From Diphasiastrum complanatum (Eukaryota; Streptophyta; Lycopodiopsida; Lycopodiales; Lycopodiaceae), in the NCBI GenBank assembly GCA_029204225.1, contig CM055098.1:55523458-55587457 (forward strand): 64,000 bases of DNA. The letters run 5' to 3'. Shown one piece after another: positions 11,801 through 26,800 of this stretch. The translations under genes and the position numbers were made by a program. Numbering within the stretch: position 1 is the stretch's first letter; each line of letters opens with the position of its first letter. The notes beneath the pieces are model-generated. The model saw only the letters and a list, made by a program, of their open reading frames with translations, had not been told where the DNA came from and made no database searches.

Positions 11801-14800
11801 ACTATTTTCCCTCCCAGTGGGGCCCTAGCCACCGGAAGCTTCCTTTTAGGGCTTCCTCTTGGCTATAAGTAGGGAAACTGTCATTTGTTATTCAGCTGAT
11901 GATATTTATCTCTCTCTTTAGTCTCCTTAATCTCTCTCTTTCCTGCTTTCTAGGGTTAAGTCTTGCTTATGTGCTGCTTTCATAGCTTAAGTCTTGCTTA
12001 TGTGATGCTTTCATAGCTTAGCTCTAGATCAGCTGTGGCTCTATTCGTAACTGTTCCTCTTCTGGCTTGCTCCATAGAAACAAAGGTAGGGTAGCCCTAG
12101 GGATTCAAGAAAGTTCGGATAGACAGATGATATAGATCGTAGTCATGAGGGTGATTGTTTTCTTGTAACAGAGCTGCTCAAGCATTCCAAACAAACGGAA
12201 GCAGCCACCTCAGACATCATCGGGAGCATACTTCTCTGAAGTAAAAGAATGATGATCTCTTAGCAACCAAGCAGACTCGACAAGTTATAAGCCAGATATT
12301 ATGGACAGGGACATATCACATCAATAGGGACCAAGTGGTCCACATTTTTTATTACATGTCAAATCATAAGATTGGGCTATCATTTATGATTTCACACTTA
12401 TTGAGACATTGCAACATTCACCAGTTATTTGACTGTTATTGAGGCCTTGGGTCCTCATTATAGATTGCCTGATTATTAAAATCTAGCTCTTATCTTAGTT
12501 AAATTAATTTAGCAAACTTGGCTATAAATTCTTTTGTGCAGCATATCACTATTGAAGCTTGTTGCTCTACCCTTGTTCTACAATGCTTGATCTAAACAGT
12601 TGCAATTATTATGTCCCTAACAGACATAACTGGGCCGCTCCTTAGTTTAAGCCCAGTGCTCATGCTGGCTAGGACGGGACCTTAGCTCACCTACCTTCAA
12701 GGGTATGTGCCTTTACTATCGATGGCTCAAAGCTATATAAGCATGCCAAGCCTAGAGAAAGGAATCATTCTTGGAAAAGTACTTCCAATAGGTTTGAGAG
12801 CCATGGTGCATGTTTGTGAGCTGATCTTGCTATGCTTAGGAAGAGCACCTGTGGTTGGGGACACAGATGCTATTGGCATGAGATCTGGCTCAGAGATTCC
12901 AAGCTCAAAGAGTAGCTCTGAGAGCTCATGGATGGGCAGAGAGTGTACTAGCAGCCACTATGAGGTTCTAGAGCTTGCATCATGGATGAAGGAGATGGCA
13001 CAGAAGAACAAAGGCACACAACCAGGTAAGAATCAGATCTTCGTTTTTGGGTTGTTGCAGTTCATATCAGAGCCAACTTTGTTGCCTTATATGGAAAATT
13101 GATATAGCTAAGCAAATTGAGTTTGAAGGCCATGTTCTTTGACTAGTCATGCCTTTCATCTAATTACTATGACGACATACGCATCTTCAATCTTCTTGGT
13201 CCAGCCTAGCAAAACACTGTGTTGAAAACGGTTGGTTTTAAGCGCACTAAAGGAATTAATTCCTCTTGATAGTGAGAACAAGAATGTTCATGCATAGACT
13301 AACCATGAAATAATACAGATTTTTTTCCTAATTCCACATACATGCAGATACTTTTCTTCACATGGTCCTTTTATCATTCAATAGATCACGACTAATTTCT
13401 TCTGGGATCCATGCATTGAAGATCTCACACCAAGCACTTTCCACTGTATCCTAGCTTGAATCAATAGGAGACGACAAAGCTTTGTAGAGAACTTGTGGCT
13501 CAGCTCTTGTATGCATGAGCATTGGCAAAAATTGCATACTACAATTTTATTATGCATGAATTCTATTGCCCAGCTATTTTACTACTGTGGCCTCTATTTG
13601 GTTCATTGCTGTCATTACGAGGCTTATTTGAGCTTGTTGCTACCCTGCTGAGACATATGATGGGCTCATAACAGCCGTGTTTTGGCTTGTGTTAATAACC
13701 AACATCGGAGGTCATATTGGAGTTCAGCATTTTAGCTTCAAAGAGGTTTCACTCCTGTCTCAGGCTTTTTACACAACAATTTGATGCTTGCCAAACTGTG
13801 GTAACCAGTGATCAACTGTCAATCAGCAAGGTGTGTACACAGAAGGACAGAACCAGTAGGGCTTATAAGATCGAGTTTGCAAAGGATTTTCTATGGCAAT
13901 CTGGCCAGCATTAGGCATGAGCTTCTGCACAAAACAAAAGCACAAGACATTTGAAGCTTTTTAGCTCCTTGCATGTTAAGAAACCTGACCTATGGCTTGA
14001 TGAGAGTTCCGACCTTGAAATATGAAATTTGGCGGTAGGACTGATGGCTGAAGCCCCAGCATCACCGTAGAATTGACCTTTGCTGCCCGCAATAGTTTTT
14101 CCTTCCCCAATGCTACTGTAGAGCTGATCAACGGTGCTTGAGGAAGAAAATCGCTACCACAAAGGTTTAAACTGCTGCTTTTGAGTACTTTCACGCCTGT
14201 TTCAAATGTATATATAGTAGCAGGATAGTAATCCTTGCTTTCTGACTTGGGTTCAAATTGTGTAGTAGCTGTTTCTATTGTAAAAGTCTGTCAGAATTGT
14301 GCTTGGGAAAATAGGTTTTAGGGAGCTAGCTATCTAGTGGGCAAGTCAAATGTGCTAGCTAGAATTTGTATAGCCAGCAATCCTGTGGGTGAGCCAGGCA
14401 AGCCAACAACTTGTTGGAAATGTTGTCAAGCAACGGAGACCAGCTAGCCAGCTGGTGCAATCACAAAAGTTGGTAGCCCTGAATTAGCCATGCATGAGCG
14501 TAAAAACAGTTTAGGTTTTCTACCATAGACTATTGTCATGCAAAGTGGAGTTCTCCATAACTTGCATGCATGATGTGAAGGCTCTAAGGACATTTTGGCC
14601 ACGAATTTAATGTAGCCTTTAGGCCTCAAGGAAATGCAACTTTTCAGCAAGCCCATGAGTGGCCGTTAGGTCTTGAGGCTACTATTATGACCTTGATTAA
14701 GATACCTTAGGTAGTGTGGTTAGGGGACCTTATGGGATCTAAATTAGTCAATACAGGCTAATATCGCTTGTATATGATACTTAGGGGTTTTGACTAAAAA

Positions 14801-17800
14801 AAGGAGTTGACTTTGCTAAAAATAAAAAGATAGGGGGCCAAGTTTCCTTTTTGTAAGTACATGTGACTCACCCTAGTGAAATTCACTACTGACATCATTG
14901 TTTTTTGATATTTTCTTGCTATTGACACGGATTTTAGGCTTATGTCATATCTTGTGAGGGATATGGTAGTATGGGAAGTGAAAGCCTAAATGTTACATCC
15001 ATGTCCTGTATGAGGGACTCGGAATAATTCCTAACATGGATAGCCGGTACTCCAGTGTATAACATTATTAGTTCCACATCATTCCGGGCTTGGCCAATAA
15101 TGTAATTAATAATCTTATGAGGGCCCAGGTACTCTAATTGGACCTATGGAGCTTTTGCATGGTGATTGACAGCTTTTGTTCAAGAATAGGAGGTCAACTG
15201 CTTTTGATAGGATTGGAGAGATCCTAGAGGGGATGTTCTCTAGCTTTTGGAGATTATATAACCTATTGGAACTCGCCCATCTCCGCATTGTTTTTTCTGA
15301 TTTCAGAAGCCAGGATCCCCTCCTCTCTTGCATTCAATCACCTTGGCTTGGGGGTGAAGTGGTTAGGGTTTTGACTAGCCATTTCTTGTTGGTCGGGTGG
15401 TTTTGCTCCACAGGTGTCCTTTTGGTTGCATGTAACAAGATCTAAGGAGATCTTCACTTGGCGAATGTAATAGTGGTATCAGAGCAAGAAACTTGTCGGT
15501 CAGTTGCGCTATACAACTCAAGACAAGGAGCTATTTGTTCAGAAAAGAAGTTTGTCTGTGAGTGAGACAATTTTGTAAGATGATCAATAGATCCGAGAGG
15601 TTCGCTAGTAAGCGAGACACTATTCATGGGAGAATATTATTTCTCTCACGCTAATGCACTTAAAACCTGGAGACATTACCTCTATGGTAGTCAGTTTATA
15701 GTGTCTACATAACACCAACCTCTAAAGTACTTTTGCAATCAACACGATCTGAGAGATCGTAAAGCTCGATGGGCTTAGCTTATGCAGGAATTTGATCATG
15801 AGATCCAATATGTCAAGGGCAGCTCTGAGAAAGTTGCAGACGCTCTTAGTCGGATTGGTGAATTAAATGAACTTTCGTTCACCCAGACTTCCACTTATCT
15901 ATATGTTTCATTGAGAGGACAGTGTGACACAGATTCTCATTTTGGTCGCATTTAGAAAATGGTTGAGACTGGGAAAAATCAGAATGGAATAGAGATTAAT
16001 TCATAGGGATCTCAGGTTCCTAAGAAAGATAAGAAGATAATGGAACAGTTTTCCATCCGAGGCGGTTTGCTATTTCGGAATGGGAAAGTTTGTGTACCAG
16101 CAGATGATAAGATAAAGAAGAGAATTCTTTATGAATGTCATGACGCACCCTCTGAGCTTTCTTACCTTTTTGGTGATCTCCACCCTACTGAGCTTATGTC
16201 ACGCTTTATAGCTGGTCTTTGAGGTTCTTTATGATATGATGTGTCATCCTTTCGGCCTCCTACTCTCTCTGATGCTATTTCCTTGGCCACTACCCTGCCG
16301 CATAAGTACCCTGAGTTATCCACTTCTCAATTTTTCCGCCCTCGCTCAGGGAGGCCTACTATTTCGACTGCTACTATTGCCACTCCTGCTCGCCCTCCTG
16401 CACCCCGCTCCGCCTTTGTTCATCACTATTTCGCCACAGAATTCGCTGAGATTCAGCAGAAGCGTCTCTGTTATCGGTGTAAGAGCCTGGACCACATGGC
16501 CCGTGACTGTCGTCAGCCTCCTAGCCCTACTGTAGCTGTTTTTTACCATGAGGCCATTACTCCTGATAATTCTGACATTTACATCCATATTCTTGATACT
16601 CTGGACCCACCTCCTATTGATGTGCGGGCTGAACCGCTTCCTGATGATCCTGCTCCTGCCGATTGCCATGTGCAACTTGCTTATGCTATTTGGACTAGGC
16701 CTCTAGTCCTCGCTCTATTTGGTTACGCGTCCGCATCTTGGGGCGAGTAATGCTTTGGAAGATATAGGCAATACACATTCATTTATTTGCAGTTACATTT
16801 CCACCAGAATTCGTGCTACACTTGTTCCTGCTTCCTAGCCTCTCAATGTTGAGGTTGCTAGCTCCCATTCCTTTCTCAGTTCTCAGATGTTTCAGGGCTT
16901 GGATTATCGCATTGGTGACTTTTCTAGCCAGGCAGATTTCAACATCATTCCTTTGGAGCGCTATGACATTATTTTTGGTGCAGACTGGCTCTCCTCACTT
17001 GGTATTGTTGTTGTGGATCTATCTCAGCAAACACTTTCCTTTACTCATGTTGGTCAGCATCATTCACTTGTTGGTATTGATTCCCAGGGTGACTATCAGT
17101 CGGTAACCGAGAAGCAGTTTATGCGTAGCCTGCCAAAGGCTCAGAGTGCAACTCTTCTTTCCATTCAGAGTACATCAGTTGTCGCTTCTCTTTCACCATC
17201 TATGGGTTCTCTTCCTCAAGTGATTTTTGACTTATTGCATAGATATTCTGTTGTCTTTTCAAAACCTACGTCTCTGCCACCATTACGTGATGTCAACCAC
17301 CATATAGATCTTATTCCTGGTGCCACCCCACCTTCTTGTGCACCATATCGTATGTCTAAAGTCGAACGTGATGAGGTTCAGTGGATAGCTCGAGCTGCAA
17401 CATGACTATGAATGGTGTGACGTCTCTGATCTCTATGAATAGGCATGTCGTCGTCGTCATCATCATCATCACCAGACTCTTGAGTCTCGTTGTAGTCTTC
17501 TCCTAGAGAAGAAAGAGGTAATCTGAGGCTGAGAGCAGGGATGAGTCTCCTGAGCTATCCGAGATAGATCACATCGTAGTAAGAACATCTCTCGTATCAT
17601 AAGAGCAACACAGCGAGAGTCTTTGTAGGCTATGAGCGATCGGAGTGTGGTGGGTGTGTCACGAAATAGGCAATAGTATCTCCCTTGGATCTCATAGTAT
17701 ATAGGGCACCTAAAGATAAAATTCTCCTTAGACTCCACCTCATCTTGAGAGCATAACTAGCAAATCCACTCCTCTCTCGAAATTCCCAATTTCCCGGTTT

Positions 17801-20800
17801 CAATAGTCAACTGGTGTGATGATACGCGGAGTGGCCCAGTGTGAATCTAAGGCTGTGTGATAATCCTAAGACCAAATATCATGGCAAAACTGGGAACCCT
17901 GCTATGTCTAGCTCAATAAAAAGTCTGATAATAGTCGGGCTTAACCCTCAGTTGTCGTCTCCATGTGCGATCAAGATATGCCCCACATAAAAAGTGCCTA
18001 ATATAGTGGTGGGTACCCGAAGGAAGAGCTGTAATGGAGATACCAAATGACTCAAGGAGGAGGTGAGATGCCTGAGAAAACCATGACAACCTGTAGCCCT
18101 GATCATGAAGAGAATGTGAGGAAGCCAGTGCTATCTATATATCTCCCCTTTGCATCTAGAAGCGCCTAAACTCTCTGTATATATGCCATAAGCTAGAAAG
18201 CTGCATCTATCTGTATAGGTGGACTAGCAAACTCAGAAATGAGGATCTCGTGTGGAACAGAGGGCTTCGCCCGAATTATAAGAGCTAACATGGTAGTCTG
18301 TAATCTTGAAATATTGGCCCAGTGTGAAGAAGAAAGAACAATACACCAAGTCTCTGCTGCGTATAGGCCTATGGGGGTGACAATGGTATCAAAAAGTCTA
18401 CACTTACTCTGAGCATCCTGAATGGACTTCCGGAAGCAAAACCGCTCCAACTAAACAAGGGAGGCATGTCCCTTCCCAAGTCGAGTGGTAGCTGCCTGTC
18501 ACATGTTGAATGTAGGGCCAGAGAAAAGTATTCCCATGTAAGTGTATAAAGAAACTACCTCCAAAGGCTGTCCATCAAGAATTGGCTCTTGTTGTTGCAT
18601 GAAAGCTCTAGACGTATTGAAGACCATAATCTTGGTCTTCGCAATGTTCACCCCCAAGCCGCATCAGGTACAAAAGGTCTATAAGCAATCCAACTGCCTC
18701 TGTAACCCCTCTCTAGTCGAGGAGACTAGTACAACATCATCAGCATAAAGGAGAATGGTACTCATAATATTGCCAAATCTGCAACCAGATCCGCTGCACT
18801 GTGAGATGACTCTTTCTAGCTCATCGATGTATAATCCAAAAAGTGAAAGAGAACAACCCAGCTTCACCCCAACGGTGCTCCAAATGTGTTCACGTAAGGA
18901 GCCATCACAGCCAGAATGATGTCAGGGGAGAAGCCAAGGTCACAAAATCTCTAAATAAGCGGGGAGTGTGGGACAGAGTCAAAGGCTTCCTGAAGTCAAC
19001 AAAACAACAGTAAGCCTTGTCTTTCCAACAGATGTATTTGGATTAAAAAAAAGTGTGTTCTCTATATTACATGAGTTTCAAATCATTGCATTAACTATTT
19101 TCATTGAATTTTCAGACTTGAGCATGAATATTTGCTATATAAATCCTCCGTTCTTGTGAATGGAATGTATGGAGGATACGAGCTTGTGTACAATGCTTAA
19201 GCAGGACATTTTAGAGGTTGTGAACCCAGGGATATGCTCATGCCTAGGGTGTCCGTTGGAGTGCACATACTATAATCACCGATTGTGAGATTTTTTCAAT
19301 TTTTGGATGTTCATGATAATAGCATGACTTGTATCACATTTGCATGTTGTTGCTGGAATTGTCCCTTCCCAACAATGAATAGAAGATTGTAATGTGGCCA
19401 TGCATGAGCCATGCAAGCTCAGTTTTTTGTTATGTCATTTCAGCTCAAATATCAGACTTTGGGGGCTTGAAAACATGTCTCTATATGTGTGAATCCTTCT
19501 GGAAGCCTTTGACAAAATGAATCCTGCTGGACCAACATACATGTCCTGAGTTCTTCAGAAAAAAGTCAATTTTGCAAGTATTTCTTGAACCTACCCCAGG
19601 TAGTTGTCATTCCATAAGTCTTCATGGAAGCCCACCAACACAGGTCACTTGTCTGTTTCAATTGCATGGAAGCAGAAAACATATTATCAGCACCGATGTG
19701 GCTTTCTTCCTGAATCATACTCTCAAGAAGATGCAACCATGATGTTTAAGTATGCTCTTTTTTTCCACAATTTCAACAATCCTGATCATTTTACTTCTTC
19801 ATGTGAGAGTCCTCTGTTCCTCCATCAATGCAGAGCTTTCATAAGATGAGGAACCACTACGACTCAAGGTAGGACCTCTGCTGCATCTTGGAGGTCTCAC
19901 TCTGGTGTTTTCGTTCATTTAGGCCTCCCCTGCAGATTCGTTGATCACTTGCTCTCTATGTTCAAAACTTTTGGTTCAATACTCCATGTCGGCATATGAA
20001 AATGACATTATAGATGAAAGCGCAAGTCTTGATGATTATTAAGAGCTTTGACGCTTAAACATTCACATGTACGTTATATCGGGTGTTTGCTGATATCCAA
20101 GCCTGAGACCAGCAAATGGAGCAGTCTTCTGGAACATTGAAAGGCACATTGTCGAAAATGTTCAGAAAAGCTACTACACTTTGCTTTCATAATGATGCAG
20201 TCAGATCACCACGTAGTAAGTCTTGCTTCTTCATTTCTACATATACTGCCAGTTAAGTACTTCCCAAAGAATGTTGTGGTGAATCATTGGGCATATGTTG
20301 TCGTACCCAAATGTCAAGGTCACAGTCATGCACTTGTTACTATTCTTGATAGGTTTTTGCACTTTGACAAACCTTGAAAAGGCTTTTTTTTTTACAGTAG
20401 CAAAGAGTTACAGACATTGATTGCCTTTGAAATCTTCTTATATTCTACTGTTGGTATTGACACATTTGGACCTTAAACCCCGTATGCATATGTTTGGCTA
20501 ATAATTAATAGAAAAGAGTTTCAGCTCCAAAACAATTAATTATGGTAGGGCATGGAGATCCCAGAACTTTATGAATACCTTGTCAATTATTTATTTGGTG
20601 GCTGAGAGATCCTTTATGAGAGCAACTCAGTGGAGCAAAGTTCTTTGTAACAAGGACTGCAAGGAAGTTCATTCTCATCTATTGTGTAGATCGTTGTTGA
20701 AGAATTATGGCCCTTTTATTTAAGTGAAGTTGTGAAGTCAAAGTAAGCTACCTCAAGAAGATTTAACCCCATCAACATTGCCAAACAAGAAACTGCAATA

Positions 20801-23800
20801 GGCAGGCCTTGTCCAATCTGGCCATATGCCTTTCCAGCCAAGGCGGCCACTATCCCCAGAAGAGCTAGAGTTGTTGCCAACCCAGACGAGAATGCAATAG
20901 AATCCAAGAAAACCTGCCAGTCATGGTTACAATGACATTAGTCCAAGAAAGTATCAGAGTTTGTCCACTGCAGTGAGATGCATAACCTATCTTATAAAAA
21001 AAAGCTGAACATAAAGAAATCTTCAGCCGTCATCAGGAAACCCACCCAAACCTGCAAATTTGGAACTTCGTGACCCTACTCAATTCAAAAGATGGTAGAT
21101 GCAACTACGCTCTATAATCAATGCACATAAGTCAGTTCAGAACTTTAATTAGCACAAAAAAGGTTTCCTTTTCAGTACAGCAAAGCTAAAGACGACAAAA
21201 AAATTGTACTGATAGTATATACTACAAAGTAATGCTTTGAAGTTGAATGACAGGTGTAATTAGCTAACTGCAACAATTTTGAAAGCAACACATAAAAGAA
21301 CAAGCAATAATTTGTAATGACAAAAAGTGTGCGAGTTATGAACACATTCACAGATATGGCATCAATGGAAGTACACAAAGGAGCAAATATCATCCACATA
21401 ACATTCTCCAACAAAGAAAAGCCAATGAATATCAATGGCCAGCAAAAGCTCAGGCAGATCTCTAACAAAGATCCCCACACATAATCGAACTCCTGTACAA
21501 AGAGTTCAGAACATCAACTCATAAACTTAGACAGTCTGAGAAATGATAGATCCTTGACCCTTATTTATGTTGATTTGGCAATTGCTTAGAAGGTTCCAAC
21601 TGTGACCTACTGTAGGGCACCCAATTTAGGGCATTTAGCCTTATCCACAGAAATAGACTTATCCATAGCAAAAGGCATGCCCGAATTAAAAAAATAAGCA
21701 TAAAAATAGTTGCGCGACCCCAAATTCTTGCGAGTACCCATATAATTATAGTCTATGAAGTATGGATAGTGTGTTCATACAGCTATAGTCCTCATATAAC
21801 TATGGATGGTGAAGTATGGATAGTGTGCTCATAACGCTCTCCTACTAGAGCGCATGAGTGACACTTGTTGAACGGTCAATGGACGGGGCAGAAGGACATG
21901 TGTCATATGCTCATTGGGACACTTGGTCCAATGCATGAGTGACACGTGTCAGACTGTCCACCTACTAGCTTGCCTATGTGTCAGGGTACTGCCAAGTGGC
22001 AAGTGTCGGCTGTGCATGAAGTTTGCCATGTGTCGACGTTAGGATGTGTCAGGGTTAAGGGGTGCTTGAGGGTATATAGTGTGAGCCTTGTTAGGCATTC
22101 CTCGTTATGGTGTTCCTATGCAGCTATGGTTGGGAGGAGACTTGCAGCAGAGCTCTCATGTTTGCTTGTTGATCTATGTACATTTGCTTGAGATTAATAA
22201 AGTGACGGATTTGCTGGGTAATTCTATGTATATACTTAGGGTTTGTGAGCTTGTGTGCGACATTTGGTATCAGAGCAGTTGCTTTCAAGACTTGTGTGGG
22301 ATTTGGCATCTTCAGTTAGGGTTTGGAGCATTCTTTAAGAGCCAGCGCCCTACTGCAGGTGATCTGTTAGCAGATTTGGAGCCCATAAGAGTATCTATGA
22401 CAACTACTGATGTCGTTGAGAATTGGTTGCAAAAGTGGGAGAAAGCATTTCAAATGTGTGGCATAGACGATGAAACTGAGATGATTGCTGAAGCCACATA
22501 TCGTTTTCAAGAGTCAAAACAAAGGTGGTGGAGGAAGGTGGAAAAGGATGACCTAGTTCCAACCACATGGGAGGCATTCCGGCAAATGTTTGCGCAAAAC
22601 TGGGTGCCTATGGATAAAGACAACAGAGCCATGCAACAATGGTCTCGCATTCCTCAGGAACTTCCTATGTACATGCAAATATTTCACTTTGTGGAGGGAC
22701 TTCGGGAGAGTATTCGCCCTTTCGTGCGGAAGGAGCAATCTCATGATTTACGAGGAGCCATCCAGATGGCTTTGTATTATGAAGATGGGAAAAAAGGCTC
22801 GGATCCTATTGCGGTAGCTGGTACAGGTGGTCAACAACCTTAGGGACGCAAGGGTAAATGGAACAAAAAGAGAAAGTTTGAAGGTCAAACCAATCAGTGG
22901 CAAGCTCGGGGTGACCAAAAGAAGAAGGGTGCAGGGGCCCCAAAAGGCAAAGGGCTGTATGGGCAGCCCAATGCCCAAAAAAAAAGGGTCAGCGTCCTTC
23001 AAATGTCGCCTCAGGACCAAGAACGTGCAAACAGGCAGAAACTCTGTTTTGATGTTTGGGACAGCGATGCGAACCGCATATAATCATCAGGTGGACCAAA
23101 TGAACCAAGGTGATGACCCTATGACAGTGGAAGAGATCGAGCAGAAAGCCAATCCAGATGTTCCACGCCTCATGAATGTTTTGGTGGTCAGGAGAGTGGA
23201 CACGGCTCCACCAGCGCTTGTTTCAAAATCGGCTCGCCAAGCGTATCAATTTCCTAACACTTCTCTTATTGTTATGCGAGGACAACTATGTGGTAGAGAT
23301 GTTCAGGTTCTATTTGACATTGGGTCCTCTCATAATGTGTTGAATTCAACTTTGGTACGGAAGTTAGGTGTGAATACTCAACTATCCCAGTACCAGTACA
23401 CAGTGGAAATGGCTGATGTAAAGGGTACAGAGATTTGGGATAAGAGGGTTGCGGGCATTCCACTAACTGTACAAAGTTACACAGAAGAGTTGGACTTTGA
23501 GATAACACGGCTTGCGCGGTTTGATGTGGTGTTGGGCATTTGTTGGCACACAATGCGGAAGCCACACATAGCCTGGGATACTCATGTGTATGAGTTCCAA
23601 TTTGATGGTGTGATGCATTCCCTTCGTGGTGAGCGGGATGTGCCTCCTGGACCGCTTGTTTCAGCTACGCAGTTGCGTAGGATCCATTGTGAGTACATGT
23701 GTGTTTGCTTTCTACTTGATATGTCTACTATTACTAGTCAAAGTAGCATGCAATGTGTGCAAACCAGTACTATTGCCAATTTGGATCAAGAGATTAGGAG

Positions 23801-26800
23801 AGAGGTTTCAAATGTGTTCATAGATGATCTTCCATCTGTTTTACCTCCTAAGAGGAATGTTGAACATAAGATTGAATTAATACCCGGATCATGTCCTGTC
23901 AATAGACGTCCTTATAGAATGAGTCATAAGGAGGAAGAGGAAGTGAGACGGATGGTCGATGATTATCTGGCCCAGGGGCAGATACGACCTAGTTATTCCC
24001 CTTTTGCCTCTCCGATCATTCTTGTTAAAAAGAAGGATGGATCATGGTGTATGTGTGTGGATTATCGAGGTTTGAACAAGATAACGATTAAACATCGATA
24101 TCCTATGCCACGTATAGATGATTTGCTTGATGCCTTGTCAAGTGCCACTGTGTTCAGTAAAATAGACCTAAAGAGTGGATACCATCAGGTTAGAGTTCGT
24201 GAAGAGGATGTACACAAGACTGCCTTTAGAACTCGGTTCGGTCAGTATGAGTATCTTGTGATGCCATTTGGATTGACTAATGCCCTAGCTACATTCATAA
24301 TGATGATGAATGATGTGCTCAGACCATATATGGGTAAGTTTGTCGTAAACTTTGTTGATGACATTCTGACTTACAGTGCAGGTGAGGTCAAGCACATGGC
24401 TCACCTTAGAACTGTGTTGTCTACTTTGAGGGAGAACACTTTGTTTGCCAATAATAAAAAAAGTGAATTGTTTAAAAAAGAGATTGAGTATCTTGGTCTT
24501 GTAGTGTCTGCTGATGGAGTAAGGCCAGATCCTAAGAAGGTTGATGTGATCGTTGCGTGGCCTGTGCCAGCTGATTTGACAGCACTCCGTTCTTTTCTTG
24601 GATTGGCAGTATTCTATAGAAAATATGTTAAGGGATACTCCTATATTTATTGACTGATTTGACTCAAAAGAATAGATTTGGTGAGTCGACTGAACTGCAG
24701 CAAGCAAGCTTTGATCAGTTGAAGCAAGCTATTGCTGAGAGCGTCACTCTAAAGATTGTAGACCCTCAAAAGCCCTATGTTTTAGATACGGATGCGAGTG
24801 ATATTGCTGTGGGAGCTATTCTAAAGCAAGAGGGTAGGCCTGTGGCCTTTGAGAGCAAGAAGCTCAACCCTGCTCAGAAAAATTATCCAACTCATGAAAA
24901 GGAGTTGTATGCCATAGTTCATGCATTAAAGGCATGGAGGCATTATCTGTATGGATCGGAATTTGAGGTATTCACTGATCATGATACCTTGAGATACTTT
25001 TGTAAGCAGCCAGACCTTAGAGGCCGGCAAGCCAGATGGTCTGAGCTCATGCAGGAATTCCTAATGGAGATTCGGTACAAGAAAGGTGCCGAGAATCGTG
25101 TGGCAGATGCACTGTCTCATTTAGTGTATCAGATGTCATTTGTAGTCATTGAAAATGACTTACTGTCTGAGATAAGAAAGGCTCAGCGGGAAGATCCTCA
25201 CTGTAAGAAAGTGGAACAGGAGGTGAGTTGTGGCCATGCAGAGTCTCAAGAGGAGAGCTCTTCTACGTTGGTTCGCACTTATCTTAAGTATTCCATAGAA
25301 GATGGACTATGGATGAGAAATGGCAAGGCTCTTATTCCAACTTGTGAGGTGCTGCGAAAGAGGATCTTGCATCTTTGTCACGATAGCCCTAGTGCTGGTC
25401 ATCCTGGTGCCCTAGTGCTGGTCATCCTGGAGTGGATAGGACCTATGAGTTGATACGACGTAACTTTTGGTGGTCTAGACTTAAGAAAGAAGTAAACCAT
25501 TATGTGACACATTGTTTTAAGTGTCAAGTTAATAAGGCTGAAAGGATTAAAGTGCCTGGATTATTACGCCCGTTACCTATACCAAAAGGGAGATGGGAGA
25601 GTATTTCCATGGACTTTATTACATGTTTACCGCATACGCAACAGCAACATAATGCTATCCAGGTTGTGGTTGACAGACTCAAGAAAATGGCTCATTTTAT
25701 CCCAACTGGTAATAAGATTGATGCACCTAGTACGGCTGATTTGTTTATACAGCATGTATTCAGACTTCATGGATTACCTAGATCCATTGTGTCTGACAGG
25801 GATTCTCGTTTTACTGGCAATTTCTGGACTGCAGTACCTTGGAAGACATGCTTAGGGCATATGTGAGTGAAAGGCAAACGCAATGGGAACGTTACCTACC
25901 ATTGTTGGAGTTTGCCTACAATGATAAAAAGAATGCATCTACGAAGATGAGTCCTTTCGAGCAAAATTATGGTTTTAGACCAGCCAATCCAGTTATAGGT
26001 ATGCCTCATAAGACACCTAGTGCTATGGAATTTCTAACTCACATGCAGCAGATGTTGGAGTTAGCGAAAGAAAACGTAAAAGCGGCGATGGATCCGGCAA
26101 AGTCATATGCTGATTTGAATCGTACGCCAAGAGAGTGATGTCACATGTACTTTGAATCCCCTTGCCCAATGTAAATGGTAAATTGTAATTATTAAATTGT
26201 AAATGGCTAAGTCACCGACCTGTGGAGACAATTGTAAATTGCAATGTAAATATCTATTATAGTGACTAAATCCGAGATGGCCAAGGGGGTACTGGGTCTC
26301 ATGAGAGTCTGCTGGACTGACCTCCTAAAAAGTAGGAAGGATTGACCAGTCAACGTGACACGTGTCATATGTTCTGGGACACTTGGTCCAGTGCATGAGT
26401 GACACTTGTTGGACGGGTCAACAGGACATGTGTCATATGCTCATTGGGACACTTGGTCCAATGCATGAGTGACACGTGTCAGACTGTCCACCTATTAGCT
26501 TGCCTATGTGTCAGGGTACTGCCAAGTGGCAAGTGTCGGCTGTGCATGAAGTTTGCCATGTGTCGACGTTAGGATGTGTCAAGGTTAAGGGGTGCTGAGC
26601 CGAGTCCATAACTTCTTCTGATTTCACAAATTCAACACTGAGTTCTCCTTTTGAGATCAGATCACGAATGTGATGATACTTCAGAGGTATATGCTTGGTT
26701 TTTGAATGAAAAAAAGGATCCTGGGCTAAGTAAATAGCACTCTGTGTGAATACATTTTCATGATTGAGGGTTCTTGATGCGATGCGCCAATCCCTTCCAA

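Larger units (their letters stand above)
8064..12052 (+). mobile_element. Coreless LTR retrotransposon (Ty3/gypsy, chromodomain type) with complete LTRs
   Basis: The LTRs at 8064-8497 and 11613-12052 are near-identical and flanked by a 5-bp duplication GTTCC (8059-8063 and 12053-12057). The LTR ends are AGTTA...TAACT rather than TG...CA. A tRNA-Met-type primer site (TGGTATCAG) starts at 8498. Internally there is a repeat-rich leader, a gag start, a 1.3-kb segment without retroviral domains, then an integrase C-terminus with chromodomain. Protease, reverse transcriptase, RNase H and the integrase catalytic core are absent, so it could move only with help from another element. It sits in CCDA intron 4. 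Confidence 0.9.
21852..26595 (+). mobile_element. Ty3/gypsy retrotransposon, truncated at both LTRs and inside integrase
   Basis: Left LTR (3' part) 21852-22264, primer site, gag, protease, RT, RNase H, integrase, then a right LTR (26139-26595) cut at its 3' end. The two LTRs share long phrases, such as those around GGGACACTTGGTCCAATGCA. The integrase end and chromodomain are missing before the right LTR. It lies in CCDA intron 3 on the strand opposite to the gene. Confidence 0.9.
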
